A stretch of 51,482 bases of DNA from Winogradskyella sp. (GCF_028289625.1 NZ_JANQOM010000064.1:1-51482); one strand, 5' to 3'. Positions 1 to 8,378 are shown, counted from the first letter of the stretch. Program-made: numbers and translations. The notes: generated by a model from the sequence alone, not told the origin.

Positions 1-336
1 AAAGTCAATGATTTGGCCAATAGAGCGAGAGAAAACAAATTAAATCCAGACGATATACAAGATGGCACCTATACGGTAACCAATGTCGGTACATTTGGCA
101 GTATTATGGGAACGCCAATTATTAACCAACCGCAAGTTGGTATTTTAGCCTTGGGCGCCATTAGAAAAGTACCTGCAGTCATTGAAACTCCTCAAGGGGA
201 TTTTATAGGTATTCGCTATAAGATGTTTATGTCACATTCTTACGATCATCGTGTTGTTAATGGTGCACTTGGTGGACAATTTGTCAAAGCCGTAAAAGAT
301 TATTTGGAAGCTTGGGATACCGACAGAGAGATTTAA
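1..336 (+). CDS. 2-oxoacid dehydrogenase E2 acyltransferase, C-terminal end (5' partial)
   Basis: The reading frame is open from base 1, so this is the 3' end of a gene that starts left of the window. The 111 visible residues match the C-terminal catalytic domain of lipoamide acyltransferases (E2 of pyruvate, 2-oxoglutarate or branched-chain 2-oxoacid dehydrogenase complexes), which pass an acyl group from lipoyl-lysine to CoA in the cytoplasm. The run GTPIINQPQVGILALG and the motif SYDHRVVNGALGG are diagnostic. The catalytic His is present, but the usual Asp of HxxxDG is Asn here (HRVVNG). The lipoyl and subunit-binding domains lie outside, so the substrate class cannot be settled; a branched-chain or generic E2 is likeliest. 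It converges on the oxidoreductase gene to its right. Confidence 0.9.
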   Translation, partial: KVNDLANRARENKLNPDDIQDGTYTVTNVGTFGSIMGTPIINQPQVGILALGAIRKVPAVIETPQGDFIGIRYKMFMSHSYDHRVVNGALGGQFVKAVKDYLEAWDTDREI

Positions 337-388
337 TTGTTATTCTTTATAGGCAGGAATCTCATAATAAAAAACAAAAACATAGTCG

Positions 389-405
389 AAAAAGCTGTGC
401 TTTTT
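389..405. terminator. bidirectional hairpin between convergent genes
   Basis: AAAAAGC-TGT-GCTTTTT forms a 7-bp stem with a 3-base loop. It is flanked by an A-rich run on the left and a T-rich run on the right, so it can end transcription from both sides. It lies between the E2 gene end (336) and the oxidoreductase stop (409), where a shared terminator is expected. Confidence 0.6.
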
Positions 406-408
406 GTT

Positions 409-1515
409 TTACGATTTCACAAACCCTTCCCAACGACGCATATAATCTATAAACTTGTTTCCAAGACCTTCGGATTTTAAGTAAGCTTCAGTTACCGGAT
501 TTTCAATAGGTTGAAAGTTAGGGTTTTCCATAACTTTTAAAGGAAAATCATGATGAAGAATACCCGAACGACCAATAGTCACAAAATCGATACCAGTATA
601 TAAAACCCTTTTCACATCATTTCCATTTCTAATGTTTCCCGCCACTGTAAATTTTACATTTTTACGATCAAGTTGAAATATATGTTCAAGCAAGCTCAAA
701 TTACTATCTGGAAACTCCTCAGCTTTTTTAAAGCAATCCCAAAGTGAAAAATCTAAAAAATCAATCTTGCTACCATCAATCAATTGTTGGCCTAAGGTCT
801 TAATCTCAGTTAGTTTCATACCAAAGCGTTCAGGAGACAATCTAACTCCCAATAGAAATTCATTACCACATGCATGTCTTATACCTTCAACAATTTCAAA
901 AAGTAATCGCGAACGATTCTGGAGTGTACCTCCATAATCATCTGTTCTTTGATTGATTTTTGAACTGAGGAATTGCGTTAAGATATAACCGTGAGCTCCA
1001 TGAACTTCAACACCATCATAACCGCTTTTTTTAGCGCGTATTGCTGATGCAATAAAATCGTCTCTTAGTTGATGTATTTCATCTAAAGTCAGTGCTCTTG
1101 CATTGTGTTTTTCGCTATTTGACGGACATACGGCTTTTTGCTTAATGACGTCAAAAGGCGATCGCATACCTGCATGATGTAATTGCGCAACAGCTAAACT
1201 TCCATGAGATTTAATTTCTTGAGCTAATCGTTTATGACCTTCCATTAAGCTATCAGAAAGAATACCTAGCTGACCAGAGAAACCTTTACCAATTTCCTGA
1301 ACATGAGAAGCGCAAGTCATGACCAGTCCAAAACCGCCCTTGGCTCGCATGGTCAGCCAACGAAATTCATTTTCAGATAAACTCCCATTCTCATGACTTT
1401 GCTGATTGGTCAGTGGTGCCAGCATGAATCGGTTTTTCATTTTGAGCCCACAGTTAAATTCTAATGAAGAATTTGGATTTATTCCTATTGACATGCTTTT
1501 AGAATTAATCCCCAT
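409..1515 (-). CDS. NADH:flavin oxidoreductase, Old Yellow Enzyme family
   Basis: This is a 368-residue, single-domain FMN ene-reductase of the Old Yellow Enzyme type, which reduces activated C=C bonds with NAD(P)H in the cytoplasm. Visible motifs are APLTNQQS (about 33-40), QLHHAGM (111-117), the substrate-binding pair in VHGAH (H172, H175), INQRTDDYGG (187-196) and a phosphate-binding GR (315-316). The C-terminal FeS and FAD domains of the long dienoyl-CoA reductase class are absent. The ATG at 1515 follows a purine-rich AAAAGGAA and makes the gene overlap the amylase end by 31 bp; an ATG at 1494 is the alternative start. The overlap suggests co-transcription with the amylase. The natural substrate cannot be read from the sequence. 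Confidence 0.88.
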   Translation of the reverse strand: MGINSKSMSIGINPNSSLEFNCGLKMKNRFMLAPLTNQQSHENGSLSENEFRWLTMRAKGGFGLVMTCASHVQEIGKGFSGQLGILSDSLMEGHKRLAQEIKSHGSLAVAQLHHAGMRSPFDVIKQKAVCPSNSEKHNARALTLDEIHQLRDDFIASAIRAKKSGYDGVEVHGAHGYILTQFLSSKINQRTDDYGGTLQNRSRLLFEIVEGIRHACGNEFLLGVRLSPERFGMKLTEIKTLGQQLIDGSKIDFLDFSLWDCFKKAEEFPDSNLSLLEHIFQLDRKNVKFTVAGNIRNGNDVKRVLYTGIDFVTIGRSGILHHDFPLKVMENPNFQPIENPVTEAYLKSEGLGNKFIDYMRRWEGFVKS

Positions 1516-3380
1516 TTTCCTTTTACAGTAATTTGGGCATCGCTATTGAAAGTTCTGGTGCTAATCTGGTCTTCGAAACAAGTATTCTTCAATTCAGGAA
1601 TATCAATGACCTGCTCATCCTTACCATTGTTTATAACCACAATTATCGATTCGTCTTTATAAGCACGTTCAAAAACCAAAATGTTCTTATTGTCATCAGT
1701 TAAGAGTGTCTTATAGTCCCCTAATTGCAACGCTTTATGGGATGTTCTGATATCAATTAAAGTCTTATAGTGTTCAAGTAATGCGGTGTTTGTTTCCACT
1801 TTATCAGGAGTGTGCGTTGAGCCGTCTGCATTGTATATTTCATCTTCATAGGTGATGTCATCCCAAATCATGGGTTTTCTGCAATCAGGATCATTTCCTC
1901 CCCACATCCCAACTTCATCTCCATAGTAGAGCATAGGGGCGCCGACATAGGTCATTTGCATAATGACAAATAATTTTTGAAGGACGATATCTTCATCTTG
2001 CGGCTTTCTGGTGGAATAACTTGAGTTATTTAGTGCGTTAGAGGCATTAAAATAATCACCCCAATTTCTAAAATTTCCTATCCCATTATTGCGATTCACA
2101 ATATGCGAGCCAATTCTGTTGGAGTCATGACTTCCAAAGAGGTTTTGAGACACATAGGCTACGCCTTTAGGGTAAAGCTCCCTGAGATTTTTCAGTCGCT
2201 CATTAAATTGACTTGCTGTCGTTTTTGTCGAGTCTGTATTGAAAAAAAACTCAGCACAGGAAAATGCAAAATTGTAATTCATCTCACCATCAAATTCATC
2301 ACCTTGCATATAAGGTTTAACTTTTTCTGGCGTATCAGCGATTTCTGCGGTCATATAGGCTTCAGGATTAATAGATCTTACATGTTTTCGCCATTGCTTC
2401 CAAAATGGATGGCCAATACAAAAGGCTACATCCAATCTCCAACCATCAATTCCAAATGCGGTTCCTTTTCCTTTAGGGTTCATCCATCGCTTTGTGGCAT
2501 TAAAGATATATTGCTTAGGACCATCGACGATGCCTGTGCTGTCTTCTTTCAACTCTGGAAGTGATTTTACACCAAACCAGCCTTCATAATCAAATTCGGT
2601 GCCCTTTTCTTCATCTTTCCATGATTTAATAATGAACCAGTCTTTGTAAGGTGAGTTTTGCTGATTTTTTAATACGTCCTGAAAGGCAAAACTGTTATAA
2701 CCCAAATGATTGAAAACACCGTCAAAGATGATTCTCATATCTCTATGGTGTGCCTCTTCAATGAGCTTTAAGGCCAATTCATCTGCACTCGTCCATACCC
2801 AAGTCGAAGGATCCAATGGATTTTCAGAAGCTATTAACTTTCTATCGCCTTCAGGATCTGGGCCGAAGTTGGGGTCTATATGGTGGTAGCTTTCACCATC
2901 GTATTTATGTAATGACGGAGATTGGAAAACAGGGTTCAAGTAAATGGCATTAATTCCCAAATCCTTTAAATAATCGAGCTTATCGATAACGCCTTGAAGG
3001 TCGCCACCATAACGTCGTCTTAAGATATGTTTCCACATCTCAGGCTCTCCGTTAGCTTTCTCATAGTCAAGTAGTTTATACCAGTCACTTCCCCAAGGGT
3101 GAACTTGCCATTGTTTAGGTGGTTCTTGAGGGTCGGCTCCAGCAATATCTGCCATAGTTGGGTCGTTACTTGGATCTCCATTTCTAAAACGTTCAGGGAA
3201 TACCTGATACCACACTATGGTTTTTGCCCAATGTGGAACAAACTCTCCATCCTCAATAGTGATTTGAGTTATCTTTTTATCACTTTTACAACTTACACTA
3301 AGCATCAAAATTAGACTGACAATAAATATGGAAATACTTGTTTTCAAGAGTATAGAAGGGAATCGACCCAATAGTTTCAT
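1485..3380 (-). CDS. GH13 alpha-amylase family lipoprotein (neopullulanase/cyclomaltodextrinase-like)
   Basis: This 631-residue glycoside hydrolase of family 13 probably acts on alpha-glucan oligosaccharides at the cell envelope. It begins with a basic, hydrophobic signal ending SVSC (Cys31), compatible with a lipoprotein. The GH13 regions are all present: DGVFNH (220-225), GWRLDVA with nucleophile Asp317, the general acid Glu346 in TAEIAD, and HD (418-419) in GSHDSNR. The C-terminal about 90 residues look like the usual beta-sandwich. The inserted segment around 160-200 and the YQVFPERF start resemble the neopullulanase/cyclomaltodextrinase group. No SusC/SusD pair or other glucan gene is next to it, so it is not in a full polysaccharide utilization locus here. 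Confidence 0.9.
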   Translation of the reverse strand: MKLLGRFPSILLKTSISIFIVSLILMLSVSCKSDKKITQITIEDGEFVPHWAKTIVWYQVFPERFRNGDPSNDPTMADIAGADPQEPPKQWQVHPWGSDWYKLLDYEKANGEPEMWKHILRRRYGGDLQGVIDKLDYLKDLGINAIYLNPVFQSPSLHKYDGESYHHIDPNFGPDPEGDRKLIASENPLDPSTWVWTSADELALKLIEEAHHRDMRIIFDGVFNHLGYNSFAFQDVLKNQQNSPYKDWFIIKSWKDEEKGTEFDYEGWFGVKSLPELKEDSTGIVDGPKQYIFNATKRWMNPKGKGTAFGIDGWRLDVAFCIGHPFWKQWRKHVRSINPEAYMTAEIADTPEKVKPYMQGDEFDGEMNYNFAFSCAEFFFNTDSTKTTASQFNERLKNLRELYPKGVAYVSQNLFGSHDSNRIGSHIVNRNNGIGNFRNWGDYFNASNALNNSSYSTRKPQDEDIVLQKLFVIMQMTYVGAPMLYYGDEVGMWGGNDPDCRKPMIWDDITYEDEIYNADGSTHTPDKVETNTALLEHYKTLIDIRTSHKALQLGDYKTLLTDDNKNILVFERAYKDESIIVVINNGKDEQVIDIPELKNTCFEDQISTRTFNSDAQITVKGKWGLILKACQ

Positions 3381-3481
3381 AATACTGATATTGATTGAAA
3401 AGTTGACAACTAATTTCGTCCATTTTTTAATAATATCAAATCTTATTGTAATGAAATAGAAGGTGTTTTTTTTATTCTAAC

Positions 3482-3489
3482 TACCTTTG
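3482..3489 (+). promoter_or_regulatory. -7 promoter box TACCTTTG of the exonuclease operon
   Basis: TACCTTTG matches the Bacteroidota consensus TAnnTTTG and ends 16 bases before the ATG at 3506, implying a very short leader. No clear TTG lies at the expected upstream spacing. The 125-bp gap is divergent, so the amylase promoter should also lie here, but none is obvious on the minus strand. Confidence 0.6.
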
Positions 3490-3505
3490 CGAAAATTAAT
3501 AGCAC

Positions 3506-4282
3506 ATGCAACTCAATCTTAACAAACCTATCTGTTTTTTCGACTTAGAAACAACAGGTATCAATATCTCCAAAGATAGAATTGTAGAGATATCCATTCT
3601 AAAAGTTCATCCCAACGGTAAAGAAGAAACCTATACTAAACGTGTTAACCCAACTATTCCTATCCCAGCAGAAGTGACCAAGGTACATGGCATTTCGGAT
3701 GCTGATGTTGCAAATGCTCCGACATTTAAGGAAATTTCAAAAGAAGTACATCATCTAATTAAAGATTCGGATTTGGGTGGTTTTAATTCCAACCGTTTCG
3801 ATATTCCCTTACTGGCAGAAGAAATGTTGCGTGCTGAGGTTGATTTTGACATGAAAAACCGTGTCGCTGTAGATGTACAAACTATTTATCATAAAATGGA
3901 ACAACGTACGCTAAGTGCCGCTTACAAGTTTTATTGCGATAAAAACCTTGATGGTGCCCATAGTGCTGAAGCAGATACCATAGCCACTTATGAGGTGTTG
4001 AAAGCACAACTATCCAAGTATGATGAATTGGAAAATGACACCAAGTTCTTAGCGGAGTTCAGCTCACGAAGAAAGTTTGCCGACTTTGCCGGCTTTCTAT
4101 CTTACAATAAAGATGGCGAAGAGTGTTTTGCTTTTGGTAAACATAAGGGTAAACGTGTGGTGGATGTGTTAGAACAGGAGCCAGGTTATTTTGGTTGGTT
4201 GCTCAATGCCGATTTTCCTTTGTATACTAAAAAAGTGTTAACTGCCATTAAGTTACGTCAGTTTAATAATAAATTGGGCTAA
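3506..4282 (+). CDS. 3'-5' exonuclease (DnaQ/epsilon-like) fused to a DUF3820 domain
   Basis: Residues 8-170 form a DEDDh exonuclease fold like the proofreading subunit of DNA polymerase III: FFDLETTG gives Asp13 and Glu15, NSNRFDIPLL carries the second Asp (99), and HSAEADT gives His152 and Asp157. The C-terminal part (about 207-250) is a separate small domain with FAFGKHKGKRV and GYFGWLLNADFP, the signature of DUF3820. The gene is far shorter than a polymerase alpha subunit, so this is a stand-alone exonuclease, perhaps in repair or DNA/RNA turnover. It heads a tight plus-strand run ending at cinA. A free-standing DUF3820 protein is encoded at 28223-28459. Confidence 0.88.
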   Translation: MQLNLNKPICFFDLETTGINISKDRIVEISILKVHPNGKEETYTKRVNPTIPIPAEVTKVHGISDADVANAPTFKEISKEVHHLIKDSDLGGFNSNRFDIPLLAEEMLRAEVDFDMKNRVAVDVQTIYHKMEQRTLSAAYKFYCDKNLDGAHSAEADTIATYEVLKAQLSKYDELENDTKFLAEFSSRRKFADFAGFLSYNKDGEECFAFGKHKGKRVVDVLEQEPGYFGWLLNADFPLYTKKVLTAIKLRQFNNKLG

Positions 4283-4315
4283 ATATCTAAAGTATATCCC
4301 TAACAGTCTTTTTAT

Positions 4316-4927
4316 ATGAAACTTATCTGTATAGGTCGTAATTACACAGACCATATTAAAGAGCTTGAAAATGAAAAGCCTACAGACCCTGTTGTTTTTT
4401 TAAAGCCAGATACTTCCATATTATTAAAAAAGATGCCTTTTTTTATTCCAGAGTTTTCGGAAGAGGTACATCATGAAGTAGAGGTTTTAGTGAAAATTAA
4501 AAAAGTAGGGAAGTACATCGATAAAAAATTTGCACATAAGTATTACGATGACATTGGGCTAGGCATTGATTTTACAGCACGAGATCTTCAAGCCCAATTA
4601 AAAGCTAAAGGCTTACCTTGGGAAAAAGCAAAAGCTTTTGATGGTGCAGCAGTTATAGGTAAGTGGTTACCCAAATCGCAATTTGAAGATGTAAATAATA
4701 TAAACTTCAGCTTAAAGAAAAATAATGAAGTTGTGCAGTCTGGTAATACAGAATTAATGCTTTGGAAGATTGATGAGCTTATCGAATATGTCTCTAAGTA
4801 TTTCACTTTAAAAATAGGGGACATTATTTTTACTGGCACTCCTTCAGGTGTTGGTAAGGTTTTTGCAAACGACGAATTAAAAGGATATATTGAGGGCCAA
4901 GAACTGTTTTCAATTAAAATTAAATAA
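4316..4927 (+). CDS. fumarylacetoacetate hydrolase family protein
   Basis: The 203-residue protein is a minimal FAH-fold enzyme, a cytoplasmic metal-dependent hydrolase or decarboxylase of 2-oxo acids such as acylpyruvates. The metal ligands are visible: Glu54 and Glu56 in HHEVEVLV, and Asp85 in GIDFTARD. PWEKAKAFD (101-109) and TGTPSGVG (174-181) are also family signatures. It has only the catalytic core, as in acylpyruvase or oxaloacetate tautomerase/decarboxylase types. The gene ends directly against the next start (TAAATG), so translation is probably coupled. The substrate is not deducible. Confidence 0.88.
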   Translation: MKLICIGRNYTDHIKELENEKPTDPVVFLKPDTSILLKKMPFFIPEFSEEVHHEVEVLVKIKKVGKYIDKKFAHKYYDDIGLGIDFTARDLQAQLKAKGLPWEKAKAFDGAAVIGKWLPKSQFEDVNNINFSLKKNNEVVQSGNTELMLWKIDELIEYVSKYFTLKIGDIIFTGTPSGVGKVFANDELKGYIEGQELFSIKIK

Positions 4928-5269
4928 ATGGCAAAACATTATAGATTAGAACGTGTACGCGAGATGGCTGATAATGACGAAGATTTCGTTATGGCATTGG
5001 CGGCAGCTTTTATAGAGGAAGTTCCTGAAGATGCAGAACGCTTGAGAAAAGCTGTACCAGAAATGGATTTTTATGAGACCTATCAAGCGGCACATAAGAT
5101 GAAGCCCACGATTGAGTTATTCGATTTGGGGGTTTATGATGAGCTTATAGAAGTACAAGATTGGGGAAAATTTGAGCAAGAGGATAAAAATATTGAAGCG
5201 CAACTTGAAAAAGTTCTTATTGCCGTTGAGAATGCTACGAACGAGATAAAAGCTGATTTTGGATTATAA
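4928..5269 (+). CDS. small histidine phosphotransfer (Hpt) domain protein
   Basis: This 113-residue all-helical protein carries AAHKMKP, with His56 as the likely phospho-acceptor in the Hpt pattern HKxKP. Hpt proteins shuttle phosphate between response-regulator receiver domains in multistep phosphorelays. The rest is rich in acidic residues and consistent with a four-helix bundle. No histidine kinase or response regulator is encoded nearby, so its partners must lie elsewhere. The start abuts the upstream stop (TAAATG), and its own stop abuts the cinA start in the same way, indicating an operon. Confidence 0.8.
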   Translation: MAKHYRLERVREMADNDEDFVMALAAAFIEEVPEDAERLRKAVPEMDFYETYQAAHKMKPTIELFDLGVYDELIEVQDWGKFEQEDKNIEAQLEKVLIAVENATNEIKADFGL

Positions 5270-6517
5270 ATGCAAGCAGAAATAATAACAATTGGTGATG
5301 AAATTCTCATTGGGCAAATTGTAGATACCAACTCCGCATTTATAGCAAAAAAATTCAATAAGATAGGTATTTCTGTCTATCAAATAACGTCGGTACAAGA
5401 CGATAAAGAACATATTCTTAAAGCACTTGAAGAAGCCGAAGGAAACGCAGATATTATCATAATAACAGGAGGTTTAGGCCCAACAAAAGATGATATTACT
5501 AAATTAACACTCTGTGAGTATTTTGATGATTATTTAGTTGAAGACAAAAAGGTTTTAGCGCATATAGAGTGGTTATTCGAAAAATACATCAGCACACCAA
5601 TTTCTGACATCAATAGACATCAAGCCATGGTACCTTCCAAATCAAGAGTACTTATGAATGAATATGGTACGGCACCAGGCATGTGGTTAGAGAATAACGG
5701 TAAAACCTTTGTGTCACTGCCAGGAGTACCTTATGAGATGAAAGCTTTAATCAAAGACAGAGTCATTCCTGCTCTAAGGGACAAATACCATTTTCCATAT
5801 ATTAGACATAAAACACTTCTTACCTATGGTCTTGGTGAAAGCGCTATAGCTAATAGAATCGAAGCTTGGGAAGACGCATTGCCTAGCTTTATTAAATTAG
5901 CGTATTTACCGAATTTGGGTAAAGTTAGGTTACGCTTGTCTGGTAAATCTATGGACAAAAACTTACTTAGTACAGAACTTGAAAAACAAATACAGTTACT
6001 GTTGCCTCAGATAGAAGATATATTTGTTGGCTTTGAAGAAGCGTCATCTTTAGAGGCCATTATTGGTAAACAATTAACAACGTTTAATAAAACAATTGCA
6101 GTTGCCGAAAGTTGTACTGGTGGGCAAATAGCAAAAGCCATTACGACTAATGCAGGTGCTTCAGGATATTTTAAAGGTAGTGTTGTGACTTACGCTACAA
6201 AATCTAAGGTTGCTGTTTTGGGAGTTTCTGAAAATGACATTGCATCCCATTCCGTGGTTAGTAAAGAAGTAGCAGAAGCGATGGCCATTAATGTACGTAA
6301 TTTGTTTGGTTCGGACTATGGAATTAGTACTACCGGAAATGCTGGTCCTACAAAAGGTGATTCCGACGCTGAGGTTGGTACTGTATGGATTGCCATAGCA
6401 AAAGAAGATGCTGTGTATTCTGAGGTTTATAATTTTGGTAATCACCGCGATAAGGTAGTTATGAAAGCCACCAATAAGGCTTTTGAAATGCTTCAAAAAG
6501 AAATTTTGAAAAAGTGA
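5270..6517 (+). CDS. cinA: CinA-like nicotinamide-nucleotide amidase / ADP-ribose pyrophosphatase
   Basis: The 415-residue protein has the two-domain CinA layout. Residues 1-170 are a MoCF/COG1058-type pyrophosphatase domain starting IITIGDEILIGQ, with ITGGLGPTKDD. From about 265 to the end is the CinA amidase domain, with VAESCTGG (278-285, nucleophile Ser281) and TTGNAGP. CinA recycles pyridine nucleotides by deamidating NMN to NaMN and cleaving ADP-ribose in the cytoplasm. Its length is typical. It is the last gene of the run starting at 3506; a separate promoter for ribosomal genes follows within 80 bp. Confidence 0.95.
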   Translation: MQAEIITIGDEILIGQIVDTNSAFIAKKFNKIGISVYQITSVQDDKEHILKALEEAEGNADIIIITGGLGPTKDDITKLTLCEYFDDYLVEDKKVLAHIEWLFEKYISTPISDINRHQAMVPSKSRVLMNEYGTAPGMWLENNGKTFVSLPGVPYEMKALIKDRVIPALRDKYHFPYIRHKTLLTYGLGESAIANRIEAWEDALPSFIKLAYLPNLGKVRLRLSGKSMDKNLLSTELEKQIQLLLPQIEDIFVGFEEASSLEAIIGKQLTTFNKTIAVAESCTGGQIAKAITTNAGASGYFKGSVVTYATKSKVAVLGVSENDIASHSVVSKEVAEAMAINVRNLFGSDYGISTTGNAGPTKGDSDAEVGTVWIAIAKEDAVYSEVYNFGNHRDKVVMKATNKAFEMLQKEILKK

Positions 6518-6527
6518 GGTTTTAGTT

Positions 6528-6557
6528 TTGTCAAACTTTAATTATTTACTAAATTTG
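6528..6557 (+). promoter_or_regulatory. promoter of the L28-L33-DUF4295 operon
   Basis: TTG at 6528-6530 is separated by 19 bp from TAAATTTG at 6550-6557, an excellent match to the Bacteroidota primary sigma factor consensus. It ends 39 bases before the L28 ATG at 6597, leaving a leader of about 35 bases. Confidence 0.8.
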
Positions 6558-6596
6558 CACCCTGTTTTGAAATAACATACCTAAAGAGAGAATACA

Positions 6597-6833
6597 ATGT
6601 CAAGAGTTTGTGAACTTACTGGGAAAAAAGCAATGGTTGGAAACAATGTTTCCCACGCCATGAATAAAACTAAGCGCAAGTTTAATGCTAACTTAATCAA
6701 AAAGCGTTTTTACATCCCTGAAGAAGATAAGTGGGTAACGTTAAAGGTTTCAACATCTGCATTAAAGACCATAAATAAAATTGGTATTTCTGCGGCTTTG
6801 AAAGAAGCTAGAGCAAAAGGATTTTACAAATAA
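6597..6833 (+). CDS. rpmB: 50S ribosomal protein L28
   Basis: The 78-residue basic protein begins MSRVCELTGKKAMVGNNVSH and contains KRKFNANLIKKRF, the conserved L28 body, with normal length. It is a component of the large ribosomal subunit. It is first in a three-gene operon with L33 and a DUF4295 gene and has its own strong promoter just upstream. Confidence 0.97.
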   Translation: MSRVCELTGKKAMVGNNVSHAMNKTKRKFNANLIKKRFYIPEEDKWVTLKVSTSALKTINKIGISAALKEARAKGFYK

Positions 6834-6860
6834 GAGCTTACAAGCTAAAGTCAATTTACA

Positions 6861-7043
6861 ATGGCAAAGAAAGGAAATAGAATACAAGTTATCTTAGAGT
6901 GCACAGAGCACAAGGCTTCTGGTATGCCAGGAACTTCAAGATATATCACAACAAAGAATAAGAAGAATACGCCAGACCGTATGGAGATTAAGAAATTTAA
7001 TCCTATCCTTAAGCGTATGACAGTTCATAAAGAGATAAAATAA
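6861..7043 (+). CDS. rpmG: 50S ribosomal protein L33
   Basis: A 60-residue basic protein beginning [18 protein letters not shown] and ending [10 protein letters not shown], typical of L33. It has a single Cys and lacks the paired CxxC motifs of the zinc-binding L33 form, so it is the zinc-independent type. It sits 27 bp after rpmB and 6 bp before the DUF4295 gene. Confidence 0.96.
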   Translation: MAKKGNRIQVILECTEHKASGMPGTSRYITTKNKKNTPDRMEIKKFNPILKRMTVHKEIK

Positions 7044-7049
7044 GAAATC

Positions 7050-7202
7050 ATGGCAAAGAAATCAGTAGCGTCTTTACAGACAGGATCAAAGCGTTTGACA
7101 AAAGCTATTAAAATGGTAAAATCTCCTAAAACCGGAGCTTACATGTTTGTAGAATCAGTGATGGCACCAGAACTTGTCAATGACTTTTTGAACAAGAAAT
7201 AA
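7050..7202 (+). CDS. DUF4295 family small basic protein
   Basis: ATG at 7050 opens a 50-residue frame beginning MAKKSVASLQTGSKRLTKAI and ending VNDFLNKK, with stop TAA at 7200-7202. It matches the DUF4295 proteins that follow L28 and L33 in Bacteroidota genomes. It is strongly basic, like a ribosomal or RNA-binding protein, and its position in the ribosomal operon suggests a role in the ribosome or its assembly; no function can be read directly. A hairpin terminator follows 27 bases after the stop. Confidence 0.9.
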   Translation: MAKKSVASLQTGSKRLTKAIKMVKSPKTGAYMFVESVMAPELVNDFLNKK

Positions 7203-7228
7203 TCTATTTTAGATAAATACGATGTACA

Positions 7229-7256
7229 ACTGCTTTCATTTGAAAGCAGTTTTTTT
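7229..7256 (+). terminator. intrinsic terminator of the L28-L33-DUF4295 operon
   Basis: ACTGCTTTC and GAAAGCAGT form a perfect 9-bp stem around an ATTT loop, followed by six T residues. The loop and right arm also contain the TTG of the next promoter (7240-7242). Confidence 0.85.
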
Positions 7257-7269
7257 ATGTCTATATTTG
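7240..7269 (+). promoter_or_regulatory. ftsY promoter overlapping the upstream terminator
   Basis: TTG at 7240-7242 and TATATTTG at 7262-7269 are separated by 19 bp, the same layout as the rpmB promoter. The TTG lies in the loop edge of the terminator hairpin. The predicted start of transcription is about 70 bases before the ftsY ATG. Confidence 0.7.
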
Positions 7270-7341
7270 AACGCTAATATGACAACTTAGCAGCTAACCA
7301 ATTAGGCAAGGTTATTGTACTTAGCCAAGCAAATACACAAT

Positions 7342-8316
7342 ATGAGTTTTTTTAAAAAAATATTCTCTTCTGAAAAGAAAGAGACCTTAGATAAAGGGTT
7401 AGAAAAATCTAAATCTTCGTTTTTTACCAAGTTAAATAAAGCGGTTGCGGGTAAGTCTAAAGTAGATGATGATGTTTTAGATAATCTTGAAGAAGTGCTG
7501 GTAACTAGCGATGTTGGTGTAAACACAACATTAAAAGTCATTGAGCGCATAGAAGAACGCGTGGCTAGGGATAAATATTTAGGCACCTCAGAGCTCAATC
7601 AAATTCTAAGAGAAGAAATTGCAGGCTTGTTATCCGAAACTAATGTTGGGGAAGATATAGATTATACCATTCCAGAATTACCTAACCAAGAAGATGGTAA
7701 AAAAACACCTTATGTCGTCATGGTTGTAGGTGTTAATGGTGTCGGTAAAACAACAACCATTGGCAAGTTAGCCTATCAGTTTAAAAAGAAAGGTTTAAAT
7801 GTTGTATTGGGCGCGGCAGATACCTTTAGAGCCGCTGCCATTGATCAATTACAAGTTTGGGCAGATCGTGTAGATGTACCCATGGTAAAACAAGACATGG
7901 GATCGGATCCGGCTTCCGTTGCCTTTGATACTTTGCAATCTGGTGTCAATCAAGATGCAGATGTTATTATTATTGATACAGCAGGTCGTTTACATAATAA
8001 GGTAAACTTAATGAATGAGTTATCTAAAGTAAAACGTGTGATGCAAAAAGTGATAGGTGATGCACCACATGATGTGCTCTTGGTTTTAGATGGATCTACA
8101 GGGCAGAATGCTTTTGAACAAGCTAAACAATTCACGGCAGCAACAGAAGTAACCTCTTTAGCGGTTACTAAATTAGATGGTACAGCCAAAGGTGGTGTGG
8201 TGATTGGAATTAGCGATCAGTTTAAAATTCCTGTAAAATATATTGGTGTAGGGGAAGGTATTGAAGATTTGCAAGTCTTTAATAAATACGAGTTTGTCGA
8301 TTCGTTTTTTAAGTGA
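7342..8316 (+). CDS. ftsY: signal recognition particle receptor FtsY
   Basis: The GTPase receptor that docks SRP-ribosome complexes at the inner membrane. The ATG at 7342 gives 324 residues starting MSFFKKIFSS; an upstream TTG at 7315 would add nine residues but is unlikely. The N-terminal helical domain carries a short lysine-rich membrane-targeting start rather than the long acidic A domain of E. coli FtsY. GTPase motifs are GVNGVGKTTT (about 130-139), DTFRAAA, DTAGRLHNK and TKLDGTAKGG. In many Bacteroidota rimO follows closely; here four other genes intervene. Confidence 0.97.
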   Translation: MSFFKKIFSSEKKETLDKGLEKSKSSFFTKLNKAVAGKSKVDDDVLDNLEEVLVTSDVGVNTTLKVIERIEERVARDKYLGTSELNQILREEIAGLLSETNVGEDIDYTIPELPNQEDGKKTPYVVMVVGVNGVGKTTTIGKLAYQFKKKGLNVVLGAADTFRAAAIDQLQVWADRVDVPMVKQDMGSDPASVAFDTLQSGVNQDADVIIIDTAGRLHNKVNLMNELSKVKRVMQKVIGDAPHDVLLVLDGSTGQNAFEQAKQFTAATEVTSLAVTKLDGTAKGGVVIGISDQFKIPVKYIGVGEGIEDLQVFNKYEFVDSFFK

Positions 8317-8333
8317 TATAACTAGGTTTTGTT

Positions 8334-8354
8334 ATGCTGAACTTGTTTCAGCAT
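8334..8354. repeat. palindrome ATGCTGAA-N5-TTCAGCAT
   Basis: A perfect 8-bp inverted repeat with a 5-base loop begins 18 bases after the ftsY stop. It resembles the outer part of the dispersed palindromes described below (ATGCTgag...AGCAT) but lacks their GTCGAA core. It may act as a 3' end stabilizer or weak terminator. Confidence 0.6.
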
Positions 8355-8378
8355 CTCATCAATAAATTGTAAATATTG

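Noticed and set aside
2103..2564. 153-residue plus-strand open frame
   Set aside because: It lies wholly inside the amylase gene on the other strand and has a biased, non-protein-like composition.
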